Source: Corynebacterium spheniscorum
GTDB taxonomy: Bacteria > Actinomycetota > Actinomycetes > Mycobacteriales > Mycobacteriaceae
DNA: 64,000 nt
Assembly (NCBI RefSeq): GCF_900113445.1
Contig: NZ_FOPJ01000003.1
Coordinates: 186,001-250,000 of the forward strand
Direction: 5' to 3'
The position numbers and the translations under genes were made by a program. Below are positions 1 through 7,999 of this stretch, one piece after another. The first letter of the stretch is position 1. Each line of letters starts with the position of its first letter. A model generated the notes under the pieces. The model saw only the letters and a list, made by a program, of their open reading frames with translations, made no database searches and had not been told where the DNA came from.

Positions 1-862
1 CCCGGATGCCGCCACCGGGCATTTCCTGCTCCAAAACCTCCTCGGCATTTGGCCTTCTGATGGGGAGGTCAGCAGTAGTCTCGCCCAACGCTTCCGCGAC
101 TATGCGATGAAAACGGTGCGCGAAGCTGGGGTGCACACCACCTGGGTGGACCCCGATGAAGGTTTTGAAAATGCTATCTCCAATTGGGTCGATGCGCTCA
201 TTGACGGGCCGGTCTCCCCACTGATCACCGAACTAGCCCGCTACCTAGCCCCCGGGGCACGGCAAATCTCCTTAACCCGTAAGCTGCTTCAACTCATCGG
301 ACCGGGTATCCCCGATGTCTACCAGGGCACCGAATTCTTCGATGACTCCCTCGTGGATCCGGATAACCGCCGCTTTGTGGACTACACCGCCCGCCAACAA
401 ACCCTGGAACTGATTAACTCCGGGGTGGATTGGGCAAGCGAAGCTGCGAAGCTTCGCGACACTGATGAAGAAGGCAGCCCGCGCTGGTACCGGCACCTTG
501 ATACCTTGGCTGATCGAGCGAAGCTCTCGCTTGTGCACCAAGCACTCCACGTGCGCCGCGAACACCCCGAACTTTTTGAAAAGGGACACTACCAAGCTGT
601 GTTCGCGGTGGGCCCAGCTGAGGCACATGTAGTGGGCTTAGCTCGTGGGCTCAAAGACAATGAGATTGATGTCATCGCTGTGGGGGTGCGCCGCCCACTG
701 GCCTTAATGGATGATCCCCGCGGCTGGGAAGAAACCACCATCACCTTGCCGGAAGGCCACTGGGTGGATCGCCTCACCGGAAGGCAGTGGGAAGGCCCCG
801 TGGATGTGCCGGCGGAAGAACTTTTTGAGATCTTCCCCGCCGCACTGATGCTCGCAGGGTAA
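1..862 (+). CDS. treY: Maltooligosyl trehalose synthase, C-terminal part (cut by window edge)
   Basis: The reading frame is open from base 2, so only the last 286 residues are present and the apparent ATG at 107 is internal. TreY isomerises the reducing-end glucose of maltooligosaccharides into an alpha,alpha-1,1 trehalose end, which TreZ (3529-5298) then releases. What is visible fits the TreY C-terminal part: LLQNLLGIWP and RFRDYAMKTVREAG just inside the window, then PGIPDVYQGTEF and a VDPDNRRFVDY segment, which are typical of the family. Trehalose made this way feeds trehalose mycolates in corynebacteria. The next gene starts within about 15 bases, which suggests co-transcription. Assignment is by motif recognition. 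Confidence 0.93.
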   Translation, partial: PDAATGHFLLQNLLGIWPSDGEVSSSLAQRFRDYAMKTVREAGVHTTWVDPDEGFENAISNWVDALIDGPVSPLITELARYLAPGARQISLTRKLLQLIGPGIPDVYQGTEFFDDSLVDPDNRRFVDYTARQQTLELINSGVDWASEAAKLRDTDEEGSPRWYRHLDTLADRAKLSLVHQALHVRREHPELFEKGHYQAVFAVGPAEAHVVGLARGLKDNEIDVIAVGVRRPLALMDDPRGWEETTITLPEGHWVDRLTGRQWEGPVDVPAEELFEIFPAALMLAG

Positions 863-875
863 TCTTTTGCCCATC

Positions 876-1955
876 ATGAGTGAAACGACCAACCCGATCT
901 CTGCGCTGGCTAATCGCTACCACGAATGGGTGCGCACCCATCCCGAAGCGGACCGCACCTTCGGCGAAGCCATCGAAGAATTACTCAGCGACGCTGGTGT
1001 CTCCTTCGACCGTGTTTCTGCACGCATTAAAAGCTGGCCTTCGCTGAAAGCCAAAGCGAAGAAGCGGCGCAGCGATGGTTCTCTGGTCTACCCCAACCCC
1101 TGGGAAGATATCCATGACATCGTAGGAGTCCGGGTCACCACCTTCCACTCCACGGAGATCCCGGAAGCCATTAAGGTGCTGCGCGAATCCTTCCGGGTGC
1201 GGCGCAGCGTGGATAAAACCAAAGAAATGCAGGTGACCGGGAGCTTCGGTTATGGCTCCCACCACCTGGTATTAGAGGTCACCGATGAGGTTGAGGACCT
1301 GGCCATGCACCGCGGCCAAGTCTTTGAAGTCCAGGTTCGCACCGTGCTGCAGCACGCCTGGGCGGAGTTCGAACACGATATTCGCTATAAGCGTGGTGGT
1401 GCGGCACTGGATCCCCAAGTGGATCGCGCCTTTACTCTTGCCGCGGGGCTTATTGAGCTGGCGGACCAACAATTCGACCAGATTGCGGCGATTAAAGCCT
1501 CGGATCAAAAACCCGCTGATGATGTGGAACTGAGTGCCGAAACCCTGCCCGGAGTGTTGGCGGTACTCTTGGGGAATCGTTTCCCGCGCTCACGTTCGGA
1601 GCATTATCGCTGGTTGGATGAGCTTTTAAGCGCTAATGGCATCAGCACTGTGACTGCTTTGAAGGAATTGCTCAGTGAACCGGCGATTGAGGCGGTGCAC
1701 AAAGCCATGAAGTATCGCTTCTGCCCCGGCCAGGTGCGCCTGATTGATGACCTATTATTGCTGCGCTTTGGGGAGCAGCATATTAGCCGCACCGGGGATA
1801 CCGGGGAGCGTGCCCACCAGCGACCAAGTCGTCTTCAAGGGCGCCTCGGGCAGCTACAACGCGCCGGGATGATGGATAGTGCGTTGAGCTTCTTCCCCTC
1901 TACGGCGGCGAAGGTGGAGGAGAAGAATAAGCGGCGGCGTAATAAAAACAACTAA
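876..1955 (+). CDS. RelA/SpoT-domain small (p)ppGpp synthetase
   Basis: This is a single-domain alarmone synthetase of about 360 residues. It would transfer pyrophosphate from ATP to GDP or GTP in the cytoplasm. The synthetase core is visible at roughly residues 60-200, with YPNPWEDIHDIVGVRV, the GSFGYGSHHLVLEV strand and the ligand motif EVQVRTVLQHAWAEFEHD. There is no N-terminal HD hydrolase domain and no TGS or ACT regulatory domain, so it differs from full-length Rel. The C-terminal 150 residues have no motif I recognise and end in a lysine/arginine-rich tail (KVEEKNKRRRNKNN). The start is uncertain: a TTG at 867 has better spacing (7 nt) from AGGG at 856-859 than the ATG at 876 used here. 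Confidence 0.85.
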   Translation: MSETTNPISALANRYHEWVRTHPEADRTFGEAIEELLSDAGVSFDRVSARIKSWPSLKAKAKKRRSDGSLVYPNPWEDIHDIVGVRVTTFHSTEIPEAIKVLRESFRVRRSVDKTKEMQVTGSFGYGSHHLVLEVTDEVEDLAMHRGQVFEVQVRTVLQHAWAEFEHDIRYKRGGAALDPQVDRAFTLAAGLIELADQQFDQIAAIKASDQKPADDVELSAETLPGVLAVLLGNRFPRSRSEHYRWLDELLSANGISTVTALKELLSEPAIEAVHKAMKYRFCPGQVRLIDDLLLLRFGEQHISRTGDTGERAHQRPSRLQGRLGQLQRAGMMDSALSFFPSTAAKVEEKNKRRRNKNN

Positions 1956-2003
1956 GCTAAGGCAGACGCACACCCTCAAACAATGGAAGGAGATCCTTTT
2001 TAA

Positions 2004-2132
2004 ATGGGATCGAGCATCCGAGAAAACTTCCCTATCCTGGCCGATATCATCCACGTCTGGGCACTCGCAATCGCCGATTATTTGCGACCGCTCGGCATAG
2101 ATTTCCCCCCACCTAGCTGGGGATTATTCTAG
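2004..2132 (+). CDS. Hypothetical 42-residue protein
   Basis: This short ORF has no family that I recognise. The support is a near-perfect ribosome binding site (GGAAGGAGAT, 1986-1995) placed about 8 nt before an ATG, and an uninterrupted 42-codon frame ending in TAG. The peptide begins MGSSIRENFPILADIIHVW and ends FPPPSWGLF. The middle (ILADIIHVWALAIADYL) could form an amphipathic or membrane-seeking helix, and no signal peptide is present. It follows the alarmone synthetase by 48 bases on the same strand. Corynebacterial outer-membrane porins PorA and PorH are also tiny proteins without signal peptides, so that class is a possible but unproven relation. Confidence 0.55.
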   Translation: MGSSIRENFPILADIIHVWALAIADYLRPLGIDFPPPSWGLF

Positions 2133-2170
2133 ACCCCAGGCACCCGATCTCGGGTAAAGCCCCCACGATC

Positions 2171-2560
2171 CTAGCGCACGCGACCCCGCAGCTTTTCTAG
2201 CTCGCGGCGGTCGCGCTTTGTTGGGCGCCCAGCACCTGGATCACGCCGCGGAATGGAGGCGAGAATCTCCTTCGGGGGTGGCGGCGGGGAATGGTCGATA
2301 TAACAGGTTGTAGCAATCGCAGCGCCCACCCGCTTCTTGACGGTGCCGGTGACCTCAACATCCAGCTCGCGGTGATTGACCCACACCCGCACGCGATCCC
2401 CCGGCACCACCTGCTGGGAAGGTTTCACGCGCTCACCATTGATCTTCACATGCCCGGCGCGGCAGGCCTCGGCGGCGAGGGAACGGGTTTTGATTAGGCG
2501 AACTGCCCACACCCACACGTCGATGCGCACACTAGCGGTGCTGGGAGTTGGTGCTGCCAT
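2171..2560 (-). CDS. S4 RNA-binding domain protein, Hsp15/HslR type
   Basis: A 129-residue protein with an S4 fold at about residues 10-75 (RIDVWVWAVRLIKTRSLAAE, then the AGHVKINGERVKPSQQV turn). Hsp15-type proteins bind free 50S subunits that still carry peptidyl-tRNA and help recycle stalled ribosomes. Members of the same fold also act in ribosome quality control. The tail is rich in proline and basic residues (SPPPPPKEIL, PTKRDRRELEKLRGRVR), as expected for an rRNA-binding extension. It lies 6 bases downstream of the small membrane protein gene (2567-2800), so the two are probably one transcript. The exact target is not visible from sequence. Confidence 0.85.
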   Translation of the reverse strand: MAAPTPSTASVRIDVWVWAVRLIKTRSLAAEACRAGHVKINGERVKPSQQVVPGDRVRVWVNHRELDVEVTGTVKKRVGAAIATTCYIDHSPPPPPKEILASIPRRDPGAGRPTKRDRRELEKLRGRVR

Positions 2561-2566
2561 GGCGGG

Positions 2567-2800
2567 CTAGTAATTGTCCTTGTGATCAACGATTTTTTTG
2601 ACCTTCAGGGCGTTCATGCCGCCGCCAATAACGGCGAGGAGGAACCCAAGGACAATCACGAAGCTGCTGTGGAAAAGCACAAATCCAGCCAGGGCGAGTG
2701 CGACACCGCCGCCCACGGAGGCTACGGCATTGCGGGAATAACGGCGGACCTCGGCTTTGCGTTTTTCGATGGGGTTACGCGGATAGGGCTGGATGCTCAT
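2567..2800 (-). CDS. Small two-helix membrane protein of unknown function
   Basis: A 77-residue protein with a basic N-terminus (YPRNPIEKRKAEVRRYSRN) followed by two hydrophobic segments at about residues 26-44 and 47-62, separated by a very short turn. The C-terminus is charged and soluble (KVKKIVDHKDNY). The topology suggests a hairpin in the cytoplasmic membrane. No catalytic motif is seen. The gene sits between yigZ-like and the S4-domain gene on the same strand, with short gaps (23 and 6 bases). I do not assign a function. Confidence 0.75.
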   Translation of the reverse strand: MSIQPYPRNPIEKRKAEVRRYSRNAVASVGGGVALALAGFVLFHSSFVIVLGFLLAVIGGGMNALKVKKIVDHKDNY

Positions 2801-2823
2801 AGGGCACAGTATAGGTTGGGAAT

Positions 2824-3462
2824 TTAGGGGGCGGGGCTCTCCACCCAGGACTCCCCGGCGCGCTTGGGTTTTGCCGCCCCGGCGGTAAGCGCTGCGAGCT
2901 GCGCGATGAGGGATTCTTCCTTTTTGGGATCCACCGCCAAAGTTAAGGTGACCTGTTGGCCATAGGCGATATCGTGCACGTGGAAGCCTTTGGCGCGTAA
3001 TTGGGATTCGGTGCGGCCGGCATCCGCAGGTGGTAATTCCACCGCAATTAATTGTTGGCGGGAACGCTGCATGCGCTTAACTTCCGCTAACGCCAGGGAC
3101 GCGGAATGCGAATAGGCGTGTACTAATCCGCCGGCACCTAATTTGATTCCCCCAAAGTAACGCACCACAACACAGGCGATATCGAGCATTCCGGAGCCGC
3201 GGAGAACATCCAAAATGGGGGCGCCTGCCGTACCGGAAGGTTCGCCATCATCGCTGGAGCGTTCCACGGGGTTGGAATTATCGACGTGATATAGATAGGC
3301 GCTGCAATGGTGGCGGGCATCTGGGTAGGCGTGTTTAATGTCGCTAATGAATTGCCGGGCTTCTTCTTCATTGCGCACGCGGCTAATGAAGCTAATAAAC
3401 CGGGAGCGTTTAATCTCCCATTCGGTTTGCACGATGTCATCGGCGCGCGGCAATTCATACAT
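2824..3462 (-). CDS. YigZ/IMPACT (UPF0029) family protein
   Basis: A 212-residue protein of the YigZ family, related to the eukaryotic translation regulator IMPACT. Family signatures are visible in order: EWEIKRSRFISFISRV near the N-terminus, DARHHCSAYLYHV, the highly conserved SDDGEPSGTAGAPIL, and VVVRYFGGIKLGAGGLVHAY. The C-terminal half carries the second ferredoxin-like domain. I chose the ATG at 3462 (MYELPRADD), because the longer frame up to 3579 runs into the divergent treZ start and has no family similarity. The biochemical role in bacteria is not settled; translation-related nucleic-acid binding is the usual suggestion. Confidence 0.9.
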   Translation of the reverse strand: MYELPRADDIVQTEWEIKRSRFISFISRVRNEEEARQFISDIKHAYPDARHHCSAYLYHVDNSNPVERSSDDGEPSGTAGAPILDVLRGSGMLDIACVVVRYFGGIKLGAGGLVHAYSHSASLALAEVKRMQRSRQQLIAVELPPADAGRTESQLRAKGFHVHDIAYGQQVTLTLAVDPKKEESLIAQLAALTAGAAKPKRAGESWVESPAP

Positions 3463-3528
3463 GTTTAACCATGCTACTTGGTGCCTGGTAGCTAGCTGAA
3501 TAGTTCTTGGCCCCCTACCCTGGGGTTT

Positions 3529-5298
3529 ATGGACACTCAACAGCCACCACTGATATCCGTGTGGGCACCCTATGCCCATGACCTACGCCTGATTACCCGG
3601 GGTGCTGGAGGTGACAACACCTATCCGATGACCCGTGGGGCAGGCGATTGGTGGCGATCAGAGGTGCCGGCAAGCCCTGGGCTGCGCTATGGGTTTCAGA
3701 TTCAAGGTGAGGATGGGCAGTGGTCCAAAACGCTGCCGGATCCACGGTCTTTAGCCCAACCGGATGGGCCGCATGGGTTAAGCCAGATCCCGGCGGATAA
3801 GCATGTGTGGCGAGACCAGGATTGGACCGGGCGGGCGTTGGCTGGGCAGATCCTTTATGAGCTCCATGTGGGGACTTTTAGTGAGGCCGGGACCTTTGAT
3901 GGGGTGGCGCAGAAGCTGAGCTATTTGCGAGATATTGGGGTGACCTCGATTCAACTGATGCCCATTAACCCCTTTGGTGGGAAAAGGAATTGGGGTTATG
4001 ACGGGGTGGGTTGGCATGCGGTGCATGCCGCCTATGGTGGGCCGGCTGGGTTAAAGCGCCTGGTGGATGCCGCGCATGCCGCTGGTATGGGTGTGATTGT
4101 GGATGTGGTGTATAACCACTTCGGCCCCGATGGAAATTATGTGGGCATGTTTGGGCCCTATACCGCTGGAGGTTCCACCGGGTGGGGTGAGGTGGTGAAT
4201 ATGTGCGGGCCGCAATCTGATGAAGTGCGCGCATATATTTTGGATGCGGTGCGGATGTGGTTTGAGGACTACCACATTGATGGGTTGCGCCTGGATGCGG
4301 TGCATGCCTTCGTGGACACCGGGGCGTATTCCATTATGGAAGAAATTGAGCTGATTGCTGAGGAAGTAGGTGCCGCAACTGGGGTGCAGCGCATTGTGAT
4401 TGCGGAATCGGACCTGAATGATCCGCGCTTAATTAGTGCCCGTGAAGCTGGTGGATATGGCTTGGCCGGGCAGTGGGTGGATGATATTCACCATGCGATT
4501 CACACCTTGGTGTCTGGGGAGCACCACGCCTACTACGCGGATTTTGGCAGCCTCGGGGTGTTGGAGAAAACGCTGCGTGAAGGGTTTTTATTTAGTGGGA
4601 ATTACTCGACGTATCGTGGGCGCCGGCATGGGCGCCGGATTAATCGCGAGTTGACCCCCGCCTATCGCCTGGTGACCTATACGACGACCCATGATCAGAC
4701 GGGGAATCGCGCGAAGGGGGATCGCCCGAGCCAGAATTTAAGTGCTGAGAAGCAGGTGCTCAAAGCAGCACTGGTGTTGTGTTCGCCTTATACCCCGATG
4801 CTTTTTATGGGTGAAGAGTTTGGGGCGAAAACACCTTTCCCCTTCTTTTGTTCCCATGGGGATGAGGGCCTGAATGAGGCGACCCGGGAGGGGCGTTTCC
4901 GGGAGTTTCGGCACTCCGGGTGGTCCCAGGATGAGGTGCCGGACCCCGCGTGTGCGCAGACCTTTGAGTCGGCGAAGTTGGTGTGGGATTTTGAACCGGA
5001 GCAGGTGGAGATCCTGCGGGCGTATCGGCATTTGATCCGCTTGCGTAAACAATTGAATTTAACGCGGCCGCGGATGAGTGAGTTCCAGGTGGATATTGGG
5101 CAGCAGGACCCAGCCGCGAAGCGCGGCTGGGTTGCCTATGGGTTTGAGGATATCCGCCTGGTGGCGAACCTTTCCGGGGAAAAGCAGGAGCTGCCTTATG
5201 GTGGTGAGCTGATATATAGCTTCACCCCGGAGAAGGTGCAGGTGGCAGCTGAGGGCACGGTATTAGGGCCGTGGTCCTTTGCGCTGCTGAGGCCGTAG
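3529..5298 (+). CDS. treZ: Malto-oligosyltrehalose trehalohydrolase
   Basis: TreZ hydrolyses the alpha-1,4 bond next to the trehalosyl end made by TreY and so releases free trehalose. The 589 residues carry an N-terminal carbohydrate-binding-like domain (about 1-100) and a GH13 barrel. Expected catalytic residues are visible: nucleophile Asp256 in GLRLDAVHA, acid/base Glu293 in IVIAESDLND, and the late TTHDQTGNRA segment. The conserved strand DVVYNHFGP is at about 192-200. The gene is divergent from yigZ and convergent with ilvA (11 bases between stops). treY and treZ are separated here by five intervening small genes rather than being adjacent. A possible ribosome binding site is weak. Confidence 0.95.
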   Translation: MDTQQPPLISVWAPYAHDLRLITRGAGGDNTYPMTRGAGDWWRSEVPASPGLRYGFQIQGEDGQWSKTLPDPRSLAQPDGPHGLSQIPADKHVWRDQDWTGRALAGQILYELHVGTFSEAGTFDGVAQKLSYLRDIGVTSIQLMPINPFGGKRNWGYDGVGWHAVHAAYGGPAGLKRLVDAAHAAGMGVIVDVVYNHFGPDGNYVGMFGPYTAGGSTGWGEVVNMCGPQSDEVRAYILDAVRMWFEDYHIDGLRLDAVHAFVDTGAYSIMEEIELIAEEVGAATGVQRIVIAESDLNDPRLISAREAGGYGLAGQWVDDIHHAIHTLVSGEHHAYYADFGSLGVLEKTLREGFLFSGNYSTYRGRRHGRRINRELTPAYRLVTYTTTHDQTGNRAKGDRPSQNLSAEKQVLKAALVLCSPYTPMLFMGEEFGAKTPFPFFCSHGDEGLNEATREGRFREFRHSGWSQDEVPDPACAQTFESAKLVWDFEPEQVEILRAYRHLIRLRKQLNLTRPRMSEFQVDIGQQDPAAKRGWVAYGFEDIRLVANLSGEKQELPYGGELIYSFTPEKVQVAAEGTVLGPWSFALLRP

Positions 5299-5309
5299 AT
5301 GGGGCGAAG

Positions 5310-6629
5310 TTAGACCCCGGAGACAATGAATTCATACTCCGGGGTGCCCGGCTTGAGCTGACGGGCATCCAAGGGTGAATCATCCATGGACTTCAGCAGG
5401 GTTTGAAGATCCTCAGCATGACGAAGCTCCACACCGACCAGTGCAGTACCGGTTTCGCGGTTATTGCGCTTGAGGTACTCAAAGAGCGTTATGTCATCAT
5501 CCGGGCCAAGCACGTCAGTAAGGAAGTGGCGCAGCTGCCCTGGTTTTTGGGGGAAGTTCACCAAGAAGTAGTGCTTGAGGCCGCGGTGCACCAAAGAGCG
5601 CTCCATGATCTCGGAGTAGCGGAGCACATCGTTATTGCCACCGGAGATAATGCAGACCACTACCTCACCAGGCTCGAATTCCAGCCTTTCTAGGCCGGTG
5701 ACCGAAAGAGCACCGGCAGGCTCAGCGATGATGCCCTCATTTTGGTAAAGCGCCAGCAACTCGGTGCATACCGCACCTTCGGAAACATTCAGCACCTTAA
5801 GGCGCTCGGTGTTATGGGAGATGATCTCAAAGTTCACATCACCGGTGCGCTTAACGGCAGCGCCATCAACGAAGCTATCCACCGAATCTAAGGTGACCGG
5901 GTGGCCAGCATCTAAGGCTGCTTGCAAAGAGGGTGCGCCCTTGGGTTCCACCGCGACGACGCGGGTATGTGGCGACATATCGGCCACGTAGCTGATCACG
6001 CCGGACAGCAGACCGGAGCCACCGCTGGGCACAACAACCGTATCGAGGGATTTACCCATGCCTGTCAGTTGGCTCAGGATTTCTGCGGCAACAGTGCCCT
6101 GGCCTACGACGGTATCGAGGGAATCAAAAGGTTCCACCACAGTGGCGCCACGTTCGGCGGCATCTGCGCGTGCTGCCGCGGCAGCTTCGTCGAAGCTATC
6201 GCCGGTGACAACCAGTTCCACCATGTCGCCACCATGGACGCGGATGCGGTCGCGTTTTTGCTTAGGGGTGCGGGAAGGAACAAAGATTTTCCCCTGGATG
6301 CCGAGGGTGCGGCAAGCGTAGGCCACGCCTTGGGCGTGGTTGCCGGCAGATGCGGCAACAATACCGGCGGTGCGTTGTTCTTCGGTGAGTTGGGACACCG
6401 CGTTATAGGCGCCACGGATCTTGTAGCTGCGTACGTCTTGGAGATCTTCGCGTTTGAGGTACACCTCAGCGCCGGTGGCCTCGCAAAGCCGGGGACAGCG
6501 TTGCAGCGGGGTGGGAGCAATGACCGCAGAAATTCGAGCCTGTGCGAGCTGAATATCGGCAGCGCGCACGGGAACGAAATCATCATGGAGCTGGTCAAGG
6601 TCCGGGCTAGAAGATCCGCTGAAGGTCAT
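5310..6629 (-). CDS. ilvA: Threonine dehydratase (biosynthetic, isoleucine pathway)
   Basis: This enzyme deaminates L-threonine to 2-oxobutanoate, the first step of isoleucine synthesis. It is a fold-type II PLP enzyme of 439 residues. The PLP lysine is Lys70 in SYKIRGAYNA. The SAGNHAQGVAY loop binds the substrate and VPSGGSGLLSG binds the cofactor phosphate. A single C-terminal ACT-like regulatory domain (about 345-439, starting LKHYFLVNFPQKPGQLRHFL) suggests feedback control by isoleucine, as in the corynebacterial short form rather than the E. coli two-domain form. The gene has its own 200-bp upstream region with an inverted repeat (6686-6734). Confidence 0.95.
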   Translation of the reverse strand: MTFSGSSSPDLDQLHDDFVPVRAADIQLAQARISAVIAPTPLQRCPRLCEATGAEVYLKREDLQDVRSYKIRGAYNAVSQLTEEQRTAGIVAASAGNHAQGVAYACRTLGIQGKIFVPSRTPKQKRDRIRVHGGDMVELVVTGDSFDEAAAAARADAAERGATVVEPFDSLDTVVGQGTVAAEILSQLTGMGKSLDTVVVPSGGSGLLSGVISYVADMSPHTRVVAVEPKGAPSLQAALDAGHPVTLDSVDSFVDGAAVKRTGDVNFEIISHNTERLKVLNVSEGAVCTELLALYQNEGIIAEPAGALSVTGLERLEFEPGEVVVCIISGGNNDVLRYSEIMERSLVHRGLKHYFLVNFPQKPGQLRHFLTDVLGPDDDITLFEYLKRNNRETGTALVGVELRHAEDLQTLLKSMDDSPLDARQLKPGTPEYEFIVSGV

Positions 6630-6685
6630 GGTCTGAAGATTCTAGTCGCTAAGGGTGTAAGCGCTAAGCAGAAGGCCTACCTTTA

Positions 6686-6734
6686 ATCTCACGTGGGGGA
6701 CAAAGATAGTCATAATCATCCCACCAAGTGAGAT
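6686..6734. promoter_or_regulatory. Inverted repeat between ilvA and the lipoprotein gene
   Basis: ATCTCAC (6686-6692) is mirrored by GTGAGAT (6728-6734), and inside these arms TGGG faces CCCA, giving an imperfect stem of about 11 pairs around a 25-30 base loop. It lies 57-105 bases upstream of the ilvA start and 120 bases upstream of the lipoprotein gene, in a divergent intergenic region. It could be an operator pair or an RNA hairpin in an ilvA leader. I see no T-box signature here. Function is inferred only from position and symmetry. Confidence 0.3.
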
Positions 6735-6856
6735 GGAAGGAGTGTGTTGGTGGCCTGGGCTTAGCTGCGCTGACCTAAACTTAAACCGATTGATTTCAGC
6801 CTCAACGCACAACCCGCACCCTCACGTGCATGAAGGAATGTGACGATTTGTCCAGG

Positions 6857-7999
6857 ATGACCCAGCCCAAGCTCTCTCCGCGCTTCTTGCGACTCGGTGT
6901 TCTTGGCTTAGCAGTGGCCACTGCTTTAGGGCTTTCGGGCTGCGCTAGTGAATCAACGCTGCGCACTGCCCCGCCCTACCCGGATGTGAGTGTTCGGGGT
7001 GAAAAAGCAGAAGCCAACCCCTGGAAAGCACCAGAGGGGCTTAGTGGTGAGATTGATTTTTGGGCATCTGGGAGTACCCAATTAAATGAGGCTTTAGCCA
7101 AGCGCTTCACCGAAATCAGTGGGGTGAAGGTGAATCTGCGGGATACCACGGTGGCGCGGATTGTGGATGATCTCGAAGCAGCCCGCTTGGGGGATATGGA
7201 CCTGATCTACTTGGATGATTGGGGTGCCGCAGCGCAATTTAATGAGCTGTGGGACAAAGTGGAGTTACACCCCGGGAGCAAACTCCGTGAAGGGTTTAGC
7301 GAAGGCCCCCTGGTGGCGCGCGATGCCAGCATCGCTTCGCTGCTCGTGGCCTATAGCACCTTGCCTACGATTCCTGGGGACTGGCAGCACTTGGTGGATC
7401 GTCCGGAGTATTTTCAGCGCATCGTGATGGTGGATCCGCGTCGTGATTCCATGACCGCGATGCTATTGGCAAGCATGGCTGATGAGTGGGGTGAGGAGAA
7501 GTTCTGGGAGTTCTTCGACCAGCTTTCCGGCGGGAAGATGCGTGTGGTGGGCTCAGATTTCCAAGCGCTTAATGATGTGCTGAGCGAAGAGCGCAGCATT
7601 GCACTGGGGTTGCCAGATTATGAAGGTCGGCTGCCGCATCCTGGGGGGAGCCCCTTGGACACCATCATCCCGGATGGTGGTTCAGTGGTGAGCCCGCATG
7701 CCTTAGCGGTGGCGAAGAATAGTGATAATCCGGAGGCGGCGAAGGCCTTTGTGGATTTCATGCTTTCTGATGAGGGCCAGGATATTGTGCAGCGCAATTT
7801 CACTTTGCCGGCGCGACAAGGGTGGGAGAACCTCTATGGCGAACCCTATGGGGTGATCAAGCAGCTAGCCGTCGATACGCCACGTGAGGAGCTCTATGCG
7901 CGCTCCCAGGTGCTTGCTGAGGCTTTCGCGCAGCGTTATGCGGACCGTTTTAGCTCCGCAGCTGTACAAGCCCCGACAAGCACCCCGGCTGCTAACTAA
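6857..7999 (+). CDS. ABC-type solute-binding lipoprotein
   Basis: A 380-residue extracellular solute-binding protein tethered to the membrane by a lipid anchor. The signal peptide ([19 protein letters not shown]) ends in the lipobox LSGC, and the cysteine would be diacylated. The mature part shows a type II binding-protein pattern: [19 protein letters not shown], then [10 protein letters not shown], and a hinge region [14 protein letters not shown]. The family includes iron and small-anion binders, and the ligand is not readable here. No permease or ATPase gene is adjacent, so it is an orphan in this window. The ATG at 6857 gives a normal signal peptide. An upstream ATG at 6830 would add an acidic stretch. 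Confidence 0.8.
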   Translation: MTQPKLSPRFLRLGVLGLAVATALGLSGCASESTLRTAPPYPDVSVRGEKAEANPWKAPEGLSGEIDFWASGSTQLNEALAKRFTEISGVKVNLRDTTVARIVDDLEAARLGDMDLIYLDDWGAAAQFNELWDKVELHPGSKLREGFSEGPLVARDASIASLLVAYSTLPTIPGDWQHLVDRPEYFQRIVMVDPRRDSMTAMLLASMADEWGEEKFWEFFDQLSGGKMRVVGSDFQALNDVLSEERSIALGLPDYEGRLPHPGGSPLDTIIPDGGSVVSPHALAVAKNSDNPEAAKAFVDFMLSDEGQDIVQRNFTLPARQGWENLYGEPYGVIKQLAVDTPREELYARSQVLAEAFAQRYADRFSSAAVQAPTSTPAAN

